Positions 1 through 6,507 of a DNA stretch of 7,398 bases are shown here, in pieces (the first letter of the stretch is position 1; the number at the start of each line of letters is the position of its first letter). A program made the position numbers and the translations under genes. Below the pieces are notes generated by a model, which did no database searches, was not told the origin of the DNA, and saw only the letters and a program-made list of their open reading frames with translations. The stretch is from Actinomyces viscosus. GTDB lineage: Bacteria; Bacteroidota; Bacteroidia; Flavobacteriales_D; Crocinitomicaceae. The DNA is taken from positions 1 to 7,398 of the forward strand of contig CALPVI020000079.1 in the NCBI GenBank assembly GCA_943326975.2. The letters run 5' to 3'.

Positions 1-1463
1 AAAAACGTAGCAAAGTTTTTAAAATAATCCCATCTATTTAGAACAAAATAGGGGGTTACAGATATTGGATATGTTGATGGTATGTCAAATTCTATTTCCG
101 CTTTGGCGGAACTGTAGAATTTCCCAAAATACGAGTTACCTTTAATATTGATTCCAATTTTTCCAACATGACGGTATGAAACCCCAATAAAACCAGTATT
201 TATAGGTCTTGATGAGTAACTACCTCCAGCTTCAAATTTAAATTCTTTAGATTTTCTAATTTCTAATTTTAATGAATAGGTTGAATCCGTTTTTTGCGTT
301 AATGTCGGATAAATAAAATCAATTTGAGGGGAGGAGTAGAGTCTGAAAAATCTTTTTTCTAATTGATCAGCATTAATTGATTTACCAACTTTTGTATTGA
401 ACATTGAGTGTTGGGCATAAAGAATAGGTTTTTGCTTATTTGAATTTGTTTCAATTTCTGAGATTGTAAGCGATAATGTTTCTTCTTTGAATTTTATTCT
501 TTTGTTTTCTAAATCTTTTATCTCTCTTTTATTTTCGATATGTTTTTTAAGTTCTGCTATTAAAGGAAGAGTAGAGTTATAACCATCTTCAATTGCTTGT
601 TTTACATCTTCGAAATCGAATGTGGTTACATTTGTTTTAGGCTGTATAATGATTCCATATTCACATGGTAATTCAAATGAAGTATAAGAAACAGACATAT
701 TAATCATTTGGCTTAGTAAATCATCTTCTGTTGCAGGTTCAGCATTGAAAGAAACATTACTACCTATAATGAAATCTGGATTGAAATCATGGTACATTAC
801 ATTTGCTGGGAAGTTATTATATAAGCCGCCATCAAATAATAGTTTTCCGTCTATTTTGATAGGACTCAAGTAAAAAGGAAATGTCATCGAAGCACGAACA
901 GCTTGGTTTAAATCACCTTGCGAAAAAGTAATCGACTTTTTACTTGAAATATCTGACGCAACGCATCGGAAAGGGATAAATAGGCTGTCAAAGTTTTTAT
1001 TGTGGCTAGCGCTTACTGTACCTAGAGTTTTTAACATTTCAAAATCTAAGTAGCTGGAAGATATGAAATTAGTAGGTAATGATTTTTTTATTAGTCCGTT
1101 AAGTGTAAAGTTGAAATTCAGTATACTTGCGTTGTTATCATCTTCTCTAAGGGCAAATCGTTGAGAAGGTTTGATTTTACCGTTTGTCATCAATTGAAAT
1201 TCATCGCTTAAAACATAGCGCTCTATTTCATTTGGACTATAACCTGCGGCATACATTGCTCCAATCAAAGCACCTGCTGAAGTACCTGTAATATAATCAA
1301 TTGGAATATTGTTTTCTTCTAGTGCTTTTAAAACTCCAATGTGAGCAAAACCAGTTGCACCACCACCACTCAATACTAATCCAATTTTTTGTTGCGAGAA
1401 ACCATTCCCAAATTGGAAAATAAAAATAAATAAGATGATAATATATCGAAAGTGTGGCTTCAA
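1..1463 (-). CDS. Patatin-like phospholipase with C-terminal outer-membrane barrel (3' end outside window)
   Basis: The frame is open for 487 codons from a TTG at 1463 to the left edge, so the C-terminus is missing. Residues 1-23 form a Sec signal peptide: Lys/His/Arg near the start, a hydrophobic Ile/Leu/Phe core, then NGFS before QQ. Residues 27 to about 230 are a patatin domain. SGGGATG (32-38) is the oxyanion-hole loop, GTSAG (60-64) carries the nucleophile Ser62, and DGG (211-213) carries Asp211, so the Ser-Asp dyad is complete. Residues 280-345 are charged and partly helical. From about 395 the sequence alternates polar and aromatic residues as beta strands do, as in the barrel of PlpD/RssA-like type V phospholipases, so I infer an outer-membrane-anchored lipid hydrolase. 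No ATG lies in frame upstream within the divergent gap, and TTG puts the signal peptide exactly at the N-terminus. Substrate is unknown. Family assignment is firm; the barrel is probable. Confidence 0.9.
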   Translation of the reverse strand, partial: MKPHFRYIIILFIFIFQFGNGFSQQKIGLVLSGGGATGFAHIGVLKALEENNIPIDYITGTSAGALIGAMYAAGYSPNEIERYVLSDEFQLMTNGKIKPSQRFALREDDNNASILNFNFTLNGLIKKSLPTNFISSSYLDFEMLKTLGTVSASHNKNFDSLFIPFRCVASDISSKKSITFSQGDLNQAVRASMTFPFYLSPIKIDGKLLFDGGLYNNFPANVMYHDFNPDFIIGSNVSFNAEPATEDDLLSQMINMSVSYTSFELPCEYGIIIQPKTNVTTFDFEDVKQAIEDGYNSTLPLIAELKKHIENKREIKDLENKRIKFKEETLSLTISEIETNSNKQKPILYAQHSMFNTKVGKSINADQLEKRFFRLYSSPQIDFIYPTLTQKTDSTYSLKLEIRKSKEFKFEAGGSYSSRPINTGFIGVSYRHVGKIGINIKGNSYFGKFYSSAKAEIEFDIPSTYPISVTPYFVLNRWDYFKNFATF

Positions 1464-1478
1464 ATTCGTTCTTTTGTA

Positions 1479-1486
1479 CAAAATTA
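1479..1486 (-). promoter_or_regulatory. Candidate -7 promoter box (TAATTTTG) for the patatin gene
   Basis: TAATTTTG on the minus strand is a perfect match to TAnnTTTG, the -7 element read by the Bacteroidota primary sigma factor. If the box is centred at -7, transcription would start near 1475, giving a leader of about 12 nt before the TTG at 1463. No TTG or TTTG stands at the expected -33 position, so the support is one element plus position. Confidence 0.4.
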
Positions 1487-1505
1487 GTAAGATTTTTGAA
1501 AGATA

Positions 1506-1513
1506 TAGGTTTG
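1506..1513 (+). promoter_or_regulatory. Candidate -7 promoter box (TAGGTTTG) for the RNA methyltransferase
   Basis: TAGGTTTG is a perfect TAnnTTTG match just upstream of the methyltransferase. Centred at -7, it would place the transcription start at about 1517, the first base of the chosen ATG, so the mRNA would be leaderless or nearly so. The -33 position (around 1484) reads TTAG, a poor match to TTTG. A chance match or a promoter further upstream, inside the patatin gene, remains possible. Confidence 0.35.
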
Positions 1514-1516
1514 AAT

Positions 1517-2713
1517 ATGATAAATGGTAGTGATGAACAAGGTAATATCTTAATTACCTTAAAAACGTTATTTGGTTTCGAAGAGGTTTTGAAAGAGGAA
1601 TTAAATGAATTGGGATACAATGATGTAAAAGTTTTGAATCGTGCCGTTCAGATTTCGGGTACTTGGAGAGATGTTTATTTTTTGAATTTATATGTAAGAT
1701 GTGCAATTTCTATTTTGGTCGAAATCGAAAAGTTTTTTATTCGTGACGAAAAAGATTTGTATAAGAAATGTATGAAAATTGATTGGTCAAAATATTTTGA
1801 TGTAAATAAAACCTTTGCAGTTAAAGGTGCTGTTTTTTCTGATTTATTTTCTCATACGCAATATCCATTTTTGGTTGTTAAAGATGCAATATGTGATGTG
1901 TTTAGAGATAAAGATGGTATTCGTCCAGATGTAAATATTAAAACACCTCAAATTTTATTTGATGTTTACATCAATAAACAAAATGTAATTGTTTCTTTGA
2001 ATACAAGTGGTGCGCCATTGTTTCAAAGAGGATATAGAGAAGCTGTAGGTGATGCACCTTTAAATGAAGTTGCAGCAGCAGGTTTGATTAGAATGTCAGG
2101 TTGGGATAGAAAATCAATGTTTGTAGATCCATTTTGTGGTTCAGGAACATTATTAATCGAAGCAGCATTGTTAGCTTCAGGTATTCCTTCAAATATTGAA
2201 AGACAACATTATGCATTTAAAAACTTTGCCAATTTTGATACAAAAGTTTGGAATGAAATCTATGAAAATGCACCTAAAAGATGCACCTCTTTACCTTGTA
2301 AAATAGTTGGTTCTGATATTAGTTCAGAAATGGTATTAAAAGCAAGAAGGAACTTGAGAGGTTTACCAATAGGTCGTTTTGTAGAAGTTGAAAATTTAGC
2401 ATTTGAAGAATTAAAAAATCCAGTAGAATCTGGTGTTATGGTTACAAATCCACCTTATGGAGAAAGAATGGGGGAGGATATTGAAGAATTGTATTCTAAA
2501 TTAGGAGATTGGATGAAAGCTGAATTGAAAGGATTTACATGCTGGATTATTTCATCAAGTGAAGAGGGTTTCAAAACTGTAGGTTTACGTCCTGAAAGAA
2601 AAATTAAATTATTTAATGGTGATTTAGAATGTAGTTTCCGTAAGTATTCTATTTATGATGGCTCTAAAAAAGGAAAATATATAAATACTGAAGAAACTAC
2701 AGAAGAAGAGTAA
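1517..2713 (+). CDS. THUMP-domain class I SAM-dependent RNA methyltransferase (RlmL N-terminal type)
   Basis: This 398-residue cytoplasmic enzyme should transfer methyl from S-adenosylmethionine to a guanine N2 of structured RNA, by family most likely 23S rRNA (m2G2445 in E. coli RlmL). Residues 12-160 hold the N-terminal ferredoxin-like and THUMP region that grips RNA. The linker has FQRGYR (169-174) and PLNEVAAAGLI (181-191), both typical of this family. The Rossmann methyltransferase domain shows motif I DPFCGSGTLLIEAA (204-217), an acidic SAM-ribose contact in GSDIS (Asp267), and the catalytic motif NPPYGERM (311-318). NGDLECSF (367-374) is the usual C-terminal strand, and an acidic tail follows. 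The RlmK half of the gammaproteobacterial fusion is absent, as is normal for Bacteroidota. A GTG at 1454 would add 21 residues but overlaps the patatin start, so I prefer the ATG at 1517, where family similarity begins shortly after. The exact target nucleotide is inferred only. Confidence 0.93.
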   Translation: MINGSDEQGNILITLKTLFGFEEVLKEELNELGYNDVKVLNRAVQISGTWRDVYFLNLYVRCAISILVEIEKFFIRDEKDLYKKCMKIDWSKYFDVNKTFAVKGAVFSDLFSHTQYPFLVVKDAICDVFRDKDGIRPDVNIKTPQILFDVYINKQNVIVSLNTSGAPLFQRGYREAVGDAPLNEVAAAGLIRMSGWDRKSMFVDPFCGSGTLLIEAALLASGIPSNIERQHYAFKNFANFDTKVWNEIYENAPKRCTSLPCKIVGSDISSEMVLKARRNLRGLPIGRFVEVENLAFEELKNPVESGVMVTNPPYGERMGEDIEELYSKLGDWMKAELKGFTCWIISSSEEGFKTVGLRPERKIKLFNGDLECSFRKYSIYDGSKKGKYINTEETTEEE

Positions 2714-2733
2714 TTATTGATTTTTTTAATAGT

Positions 2734-2769
2734 AAAGCCTAATTTTTCTTTTGATGAATTAGGCTTTTT
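2734..2769 (+). terminator. Intrinsic terminator of the RNA methyltransferase gene
   Basis: AAAGCCTAATT (2734-2744) pairs perfectly with AATTAGGCTTT (2757-2767) across a 12-nt T-rich loop. The T run ends at 2769, giving a U tract directly after the stem on the plus strand. It begins 21 bp after the stop codon of the methyltransferase. The A run on the left arm is only three bases long, so it should work less well in the minus direction. Confidence 0.85.
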
Positions 2770-2796
2770 CATTTAATAATTGATAGGTCTTAAGAT

Positions 2797-2836
2797 AAAA
2801 AAAAAGTTGCCTAATCTATTATTAGGCAACTTTTTT
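2797..2836 (-). terminator. Bidirectional intrinsic terminator, mainly for citrate synthase
   Basis: AAAAAAGTTGCCTAAT (2800-2815) pairs without mismatch with ATTAGGCAACTTTTTT (2821-2836), a 16-bp stem with a 5-nt loop (CTATT). Read on the minus strand, the GC-containing core is followed by nine U residues (2805 to 2797), 17 bp after the citrate synthase stop. On the plus strand six U residues follow, so it can also act as a second terminator for the methyltransferase transcript. Its core GCCTAAT/ATTAGGC is the same as in the hairpin at 2734-2767. Confidence 0.88.
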
Positions 2837-2853
2837 CTAATTATTTATATTAA

Positions 2854-4140
2854 TTATCTTTTGCTAATCTCAACATAGTTTAAGTTTGTTGGACCAGTGT
2901 AAATTTGTCTTGGACGACCGATTGGTTCATTTCCTTCAGTCATTTCTTTCCATTGAGCAATCCATCCAGGTAGACGTCCGATAGCAAACATCACTGTAAA
3001 CATTTCAGTTGGAATGTTTAAAGCTTTGTAAATGATACCAGAATAGAAATCTACGTTTGGATACAAGTTTCTTGATTTGAAATATTCGTCTTCTAAAGCA
3101 ACTTGCTCTAATCTTTTTGCAATAGCTAATAATGGATCGTTAACGCCTAATTTTTCTAAAATTTCGTCACATGCTTTTTTGATAATTTTCGCACGTGGAT
3201 CAAAGTTTTTATAAACTCTATGACCGAATCCCATTAAACGGAAAGAGTCATTTTTATCTTTCGCTTTTAATACCCATTTATCAACATCACCACCATCTTT
3301 CGCGATTTTTTCTAACATTTCAATTACCTCTTGGTTAGCTCCACCATGAAGTGGACCCCATAATGCTGAAATACCAGCAGAGATAGAAGAATATAGGTTT
3401 GATTGAGAAGATCCAACAACTCTTACAGTTGAAGTAGAACAGTTTTGTTCGTGATCAGCATGTAAGATTAATAATTTATTTAAAGCGCTAGAAACAACTG
3501 GGTCAACTTTATACTCTTCAGTTGGCATAGCAAACATCATGTGTAAAAAGTTTGAACAATAGTCAAAATCATTTTTAGGATACATGAATGGGTGACGCAT
3601 TGCATTTTTGTATGACCAAGCTGCTAAAGTTGGTAATTTTGCTAATAATCTGTGAATAGTTAAATCTTTTGCTTCAGCACTTCTATTAGGATCTAAAGAT
3701 TCTGGGTAAAAAGTAGATAAAGAACATACCATAGATGCTAAAACTCCCATTGGGTGAGCTTTTGCAGGATATGCTTCGAAGAATTGTTTCATGTCTTCGT
3801 GAACAAGCGTATGTTTTGTAATGCTATTTATGAAAGAATCTAACTCTTTTTGAGTTGGTAATGTTCCGTAAATCAATAAGTAAGCTACTTCTAAAAAACT
3901 TGCTTTTTCAGCTAATTGTTCGATAGGGTAACCTCTGTAGTGAAGAATTCCTTCTTCTCCATCTAAAAATGTAATTGCACTCGTGCAACTTCCTGTGTTT
4001 TTAAATCCTTGATCAATAGTTATGTATCCAGTTTCAGCTCTTAAAGCACTTATGTCGATTGCTTTCTCATTTTCTGTACCTTCAATAACTGGGAATTCAT
4101 ATACTTTCCCGTTTAATTCAATCTTAGCAATTTCGCTCAT
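2854..4140 (-). CDS. gltA: Citrate synthase (type II, bacterial)
   Basis: The 428-residue protein condenses oxaloacetate with acetyl-CoA to citrate, the entry step of the TCA cycle, in the cytoplasm. Length and the N-terminal beta domain (about 1-60, with NGKVYEFPVIEG at 10-21) match the type II, usually hexameric, bacterial enzymes. The catalytic triad is visible: His265 in GPLHGGAN, His307 in MGFGHRVYKNFDPRA, and Asp364 in NVDFYSG, equivalent to His264, His305 and Asp362 of E. coli GltA. HADHEQN (227-233) supplies the oxaloacetate-binding histidine; Arg316 and Arg389 (AIGRLPGW) are the expected substrate-binding arginines. It starts at ATG with an A/T-rich, non-Shine-Dalgarno leader and ends at a strong terminator. 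It lies 135 bp downstream of the S9 peptidase on the same strand; functional linkage is not expected. Nothing is truncated or missing. Confidence 0.98.
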   Translation of the reverse strand: MSEIAKIELNGKVYEFPVIEGTENEKAIDISALRAETGYITIDQGFKNTGSCTSAITFLDGEEGILHYRGYPIEQLAEKASFLEVAYLLIYGTLPTQKELDSFINSITKHTLVHEDMKQFFEAYPAKAHPMGVLASMVCSLSTFYPESLDPNRSAEAKDLTIHRLLAKLPTLAAWSYKNAMRHPFMYPKNDFDYCSNFLHMMFAMPTEEYKVDPVVSSALNKLLILHADHEQNCSTSTVRVVGSSQSNLYSSISAGISALWGPLHGGANQEVIEMLEKIAKDGGDVDKWVLKAKDKNDSFRLMGFGHRVYKNFDPRAKIIKKACDEILEKLGVNDPLLAIAKRLEQVALEDEYFKSRNLYPNVDFYSGIIYKALNIPTEMFTVMFAIGRLPGWIAQWKEMTEGNEPIGRPRQIYTGPTNLNYVEISKR

Positions 4141-4275
4141 TTTATATACTATTTGATTTTTATATCCTATAACTTGTCGCCTAAATTAATAAACAATTTC
4201 TTTAAAAAAAAGGGTTATTAAAATATCTTTTATTTTTTTTATAATTCTGTTAAATTTCTTTATAGACAACTATTA
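4141..4275. other. A/T-rich spacer between the S9 peptidase and citrate synthase
   Basis: This 135-bp gap has long A and T runs and no open frame of note. I found no GC-containing hairpin followed by a U tract on the minus strand, so the peptidase transcript has no evident intrinsic terminator here. No perfect TAnnTTTG is present. The nearest match is TAATTTAG about 45 bp before the citrate synthase ATG, without a proper -33 partner. Citrate synthase probably has its own promoter here, but I cannot place it. Confidence 0.4.
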
Positions 4276-6444
4276 TTACAGATTTTCTAAGGTGTAATTT
4301 AGTAACATTGTGTATAAGTGATAACGTGTATTTCCACCACGAATACTATGATTTCTATTTGGATATATAAACTGAGAGAATTGTTTGTTTGATTTAATTA
4401 GTGCATTCGTCATTTCCATGGTATTTTGATAATGAACATTGTCATCAGTTGAGCCGTGAATAATGAAATAATTTCCTTTTAATTGAGAAACAAAATTGAT
4501 AGGCGAATTGTTTTCGTAGCCTGACTTATTTTCCTCGGGAGTTCGCATATATCTTTCTGTGTAAATATTATCATAATATTTCCAATTTGTAACTGGTGCT
4601 ACTGCTATTCCGGTTTTGAAATGATCAGCTCCTTTTGTAATTGCTAAAGAAGTTAAATAACCACCAAAACTCCAACCTTGAATTCCTAAACGTGTAGAAT
4701 CAACATAAATTAATTTTTTAACTTCTTTCGCAGCTGCTATTACATCTTCAACTTCTAATTTCCCTAATTGTAAATAGGTACTTTTTTTGAATTCCGTCCC
4801 TCTATACATTGTTCCTCTTGGATCAATTCCAATTACGATATATCCTTTTTGAGCAAGCAGTTGATGATATAAATAATCACCACCAGCATAAGAGTCAGTA
4901 ACTAAATTGAAATGAGGCCCCCCATATACATGGAAATAAACAGGATATTTTTTTGATTTATCGAAATTAGAAGGTTTAATAATCCAAGCGTTTAAGTCTT
5001 GTGAAGCTCCTTTAATTGTGATAAATTCTTTTGAAGGTAAGTTATATGATTTTAATCGATCATTTAGTTCTTTGTTGTCTTCAATAATTTGAAGTTCCTT
5101 ACCATTGGCATCACATAAAGTGTAAATTGTTGCTGAATTGGCAGTTGAAAATGATTTTATGAAATAATTCATTCCATTTGAAAACTCTGCATCGTTCGTA
5201 CCCTTCTCAGAACTGATGGAGACTTTTTCATTACCAGAAATATGAATCTTATATAAGCCTTTATAAAAAGCATCTTTTTCTGCAGACGAATAATAGATGG
5301 TTTGCGTGTTTTCGTTAATCCCTAAGAATTCTATAACGTCAAATTTACCTTTTGTAATTTGTTTTGATTCACCATTAAAATTAATTTGATAAATGTGGTT
5401 GTATCCATCAATTTCACTTGTTCGAATGATTGTTTTCCCATCTTTTAAAATGGAAAGGTTATCATCTATTTCTACATAGGTAGATGATTTTTCTTCAAAA
5501 AATACATTAGAAATAATTCTTTTTTTATTGAAATTAATTAAGTGATATTTTAACTCATTTTGATGTCGATTCAATGTTTGAATAATTAAATTATTTTCAT
5601 TGTTTGCCCATTTTAATCTTGGAATATATTCATATTTTCCTAATTCTATTTTTGAGATTCTCCCTTTTTCTAAATCTAAAATATGAGCAGTGACTACAGA
5701 GTTTTTTTCTCCTGCTTTTGGATATTTATAAGTATATAAATCAGGGTATAAGTTGTTGTAAAATGAAAGTGTAAATTCTTTAACTTGTGATTCATTGAAT
5801 TTTAAGAAGGCGATATATTTTGAATCTGGCGACCAATCATAACCTTTTGTGATAGCGAATTCTTCTTCGTATACCCAATCAGTTGATCCATTTATTATAT
5901 TATTTTGTTTACCGTCTTTGGTGAGTTGTTTTACTTTATTTGTTGTTAAATCTTTTACATATAAGTTATTACCATGAATAAATGAAACTTTTGATCCGTC
6001 AGGTGAATATTCTGCTAAAGTTTGTGGTGAATGTTTACTGTCTAAAGGTTGAAGTAGTTTGGTTGTTAAGTCATATAAGTAATAGACAGCTGTAAAACTT
6101 CTTCTATAGACATATCTAGTCTCTGTTTTTAATAAGAGTTTTGTTTCGTCTGAATTAAACTCATAACTATCAATGATTAATTCTTTACCGTCATCTTTTA
6201 AATTCTCGAACTTTAAAATTACTTCACCTTGACCTTTATAATTAAGAAAAGTATGTTTTGTAATTACATTTTTACCATCAATTACAGAAATTTTTGAAAA
6301 ATGTTCGCCATCATTCATAGAATTGAATCCTTCTATAGTTTTTTGTGTAAACTCTTTTGATTTCCAGATTTTTTCAACTGTTAATTCTTGCGAATGAGAT
6401 GTTGTGATGAAAAAAATGATGCATAAAGCAGATAATAATTTCAT
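4276..6444 (-). CDS. Exported S9 family peptidase, dipeptidyl peptidase IV-like
   Basis: The 722-residue enzyme is a serine exopeptidase predicted to release N-terminal X-Pro or X-Ala dipeptides in the periplasm or at the cell surface. Residues 1-18 are a Sec signal peptide (MKLL, hydrophobic core, SHS before Gln19). Cys8 does not sit in a lipobox, so it is not a clear lipoprotein. Residues 20 to about 470 form the DPP IV N-terminal beta-propeller, including DWVYEEEF (189-196), whose Glu194/Glu195 bind the substrate amino terminus in DPP IV enzymes. Residues 490-722 are the alpha/beta-hydrolase domain: Tyr507 in YGGP (oxyanion hole), Ser592 in GWSFGGY, Asp667 in GSTDDNVH and His699 in NRNHSI complete the triad. 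YTERYM (628-633) matches the S1-pocket tyrosines of DPP IV. Length equals that of typical bacterial DPP IV. All key residues are present, so activity is likely; exact dipeptide preference is inferred. Confidence 0.95.
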   Translation of the reverse strand: MKLLSALCIIFFITTSHSQELTVEKIWKSKEFTQKTIEGFNSMNDGEHFSKISVIDGKNVITKHTFLNYKGQGEVILKFENLKDDGKELIIDSYEFNSDETKLLLKTETRYVYRRSFTAVYYLYDLTTKLLQPLDSKHSPQTLAEYSPDGSKVSFIHGNNLYVKDLTTNKVKQLTKDGKQNNIINGSTDWVYEEEFAITKGYDWSPDSKYIAFLKFNESQVKEFTLSFYNNLYPDLYTYKYPKAGEKNSVVTAHILDLEKGRISKIELGKYEYIPRLKWANNENNLIIQTLNRHQNELKYHLINFNKKRIISNVFFEEKSSTYVEIDDNLSILKDGKTIIRTSEIDGYNHIYQINFNGESKQITKGKFDVIEFLGINENTQTIYYSSAEKDAFYKGLYKIHISGNEKVSISSEKGTNDAEFSNGMNYFIKSFSTANSATIYTLCDANGKELQIIEDNKELNDRLKSYNLPSKEFITIKGASQDLNAWIIKPSNFDKSKKYPVYFHVYGGPHFNLVTDSYAGGDYLYHQLLAQKGYIVIGIDPRGTMYRGTEFKKSTYLQLGKLEVEDVIAAAKEVKKLIYVDSTRLGIQGWSFGGYLTSLAITKGADHFKTGIAVAPVTNWKYYDNIYTERYMRTPEENKSGYENNSPINFVSQLKGNYFIIHGSTDDNVHYQNTMEMTNALIKSNKQFSQFIYPNRNHSIRGGNTRYHLYTMLLNYTLENL

Positions 6445-6507
6445 GTTAAATAGTTTTTTTTAATTTTTGTTTTTAAAAGTAATTACAATTTTTTTTAAAA
6501 TTGTACA
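6445..6507. promoter_or_regulatory. Divergent promoter region between the S9 peptidase and the secreted-protein gene
   Basis: Only 63 bp separate the two divergent start codons, so both promoters should lie here or run into the neighbouring coding sequence. It is almost entirely A and T. Near matches to TAnnTTTG are TACTTTTA on the minus strand (6481 down to 6474, one mismatch) and TAATTTTTG on the plus strand (6461-6469, one extra base). Neither has a well-spaced -33 TTG, so promoter positions are tentative. Confidence 0.45.
6484..6505. repeat. Perfect 9-bp inverted repeat in the divergent promoter region
   Basis: TACAATTTT (6484-6492) and AAAATTGTA (6497-6505) are exact inverted copies around TTTT. 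The right arm overlaps the 8-bp palindrome TTGTACAA (6501-6508), which touches the ATG of the plus-strand gene. It could be an operator for a dimeric regulator or a weak hairpin. With such A/T-rich arms, chance is also a real possibility. Confidence 0.4.

Noticed and set aside
1454..1516. N-terminal extension of the methyltransferase from a GTG at 1454
   Set aside because: The 21 extra residues overlap the patatin start codon and precede the region where family similarity begins. The ATG at 1517 is the better start.
1297..1620. A 107-codon minus-strand reading frame beginning at ATG 1620
   Set aside because: It lies in the wrong phase over the patatin N-terminus and antisense to the methyltransferase. 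Its translation is Trp- and Phe-rich with no recognisable motif, while the neighbouring phase carries conserved patatin motifs.
4201..4255. A and T runs in the spacer as a possible terminator of the peptidase gene
   Set aside because: The runs do not flank a stable GC-containing stem; poly-A/T alone is expected in such an A/T-rich spacer.
6461..6469. TAATTTTTG as a promoter box for the secreted-protein gene
   Set aside because: It has one base too many for TAnnTTTG and no well-spaced -33 TTG, so it is mentioned within the divergent region but not listed as a promoter.
6465..6487. The Cys8 region of the S9 peptidase or similar N-termini as lipoprotein signals
   Set aside because: Cys8 of the peptidase is preceded by Ser-Ala-Leu, lacks a small residue at -1, and lies too early in the signal peptide. 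The divergent gene has no cysteine near its cleavage site.
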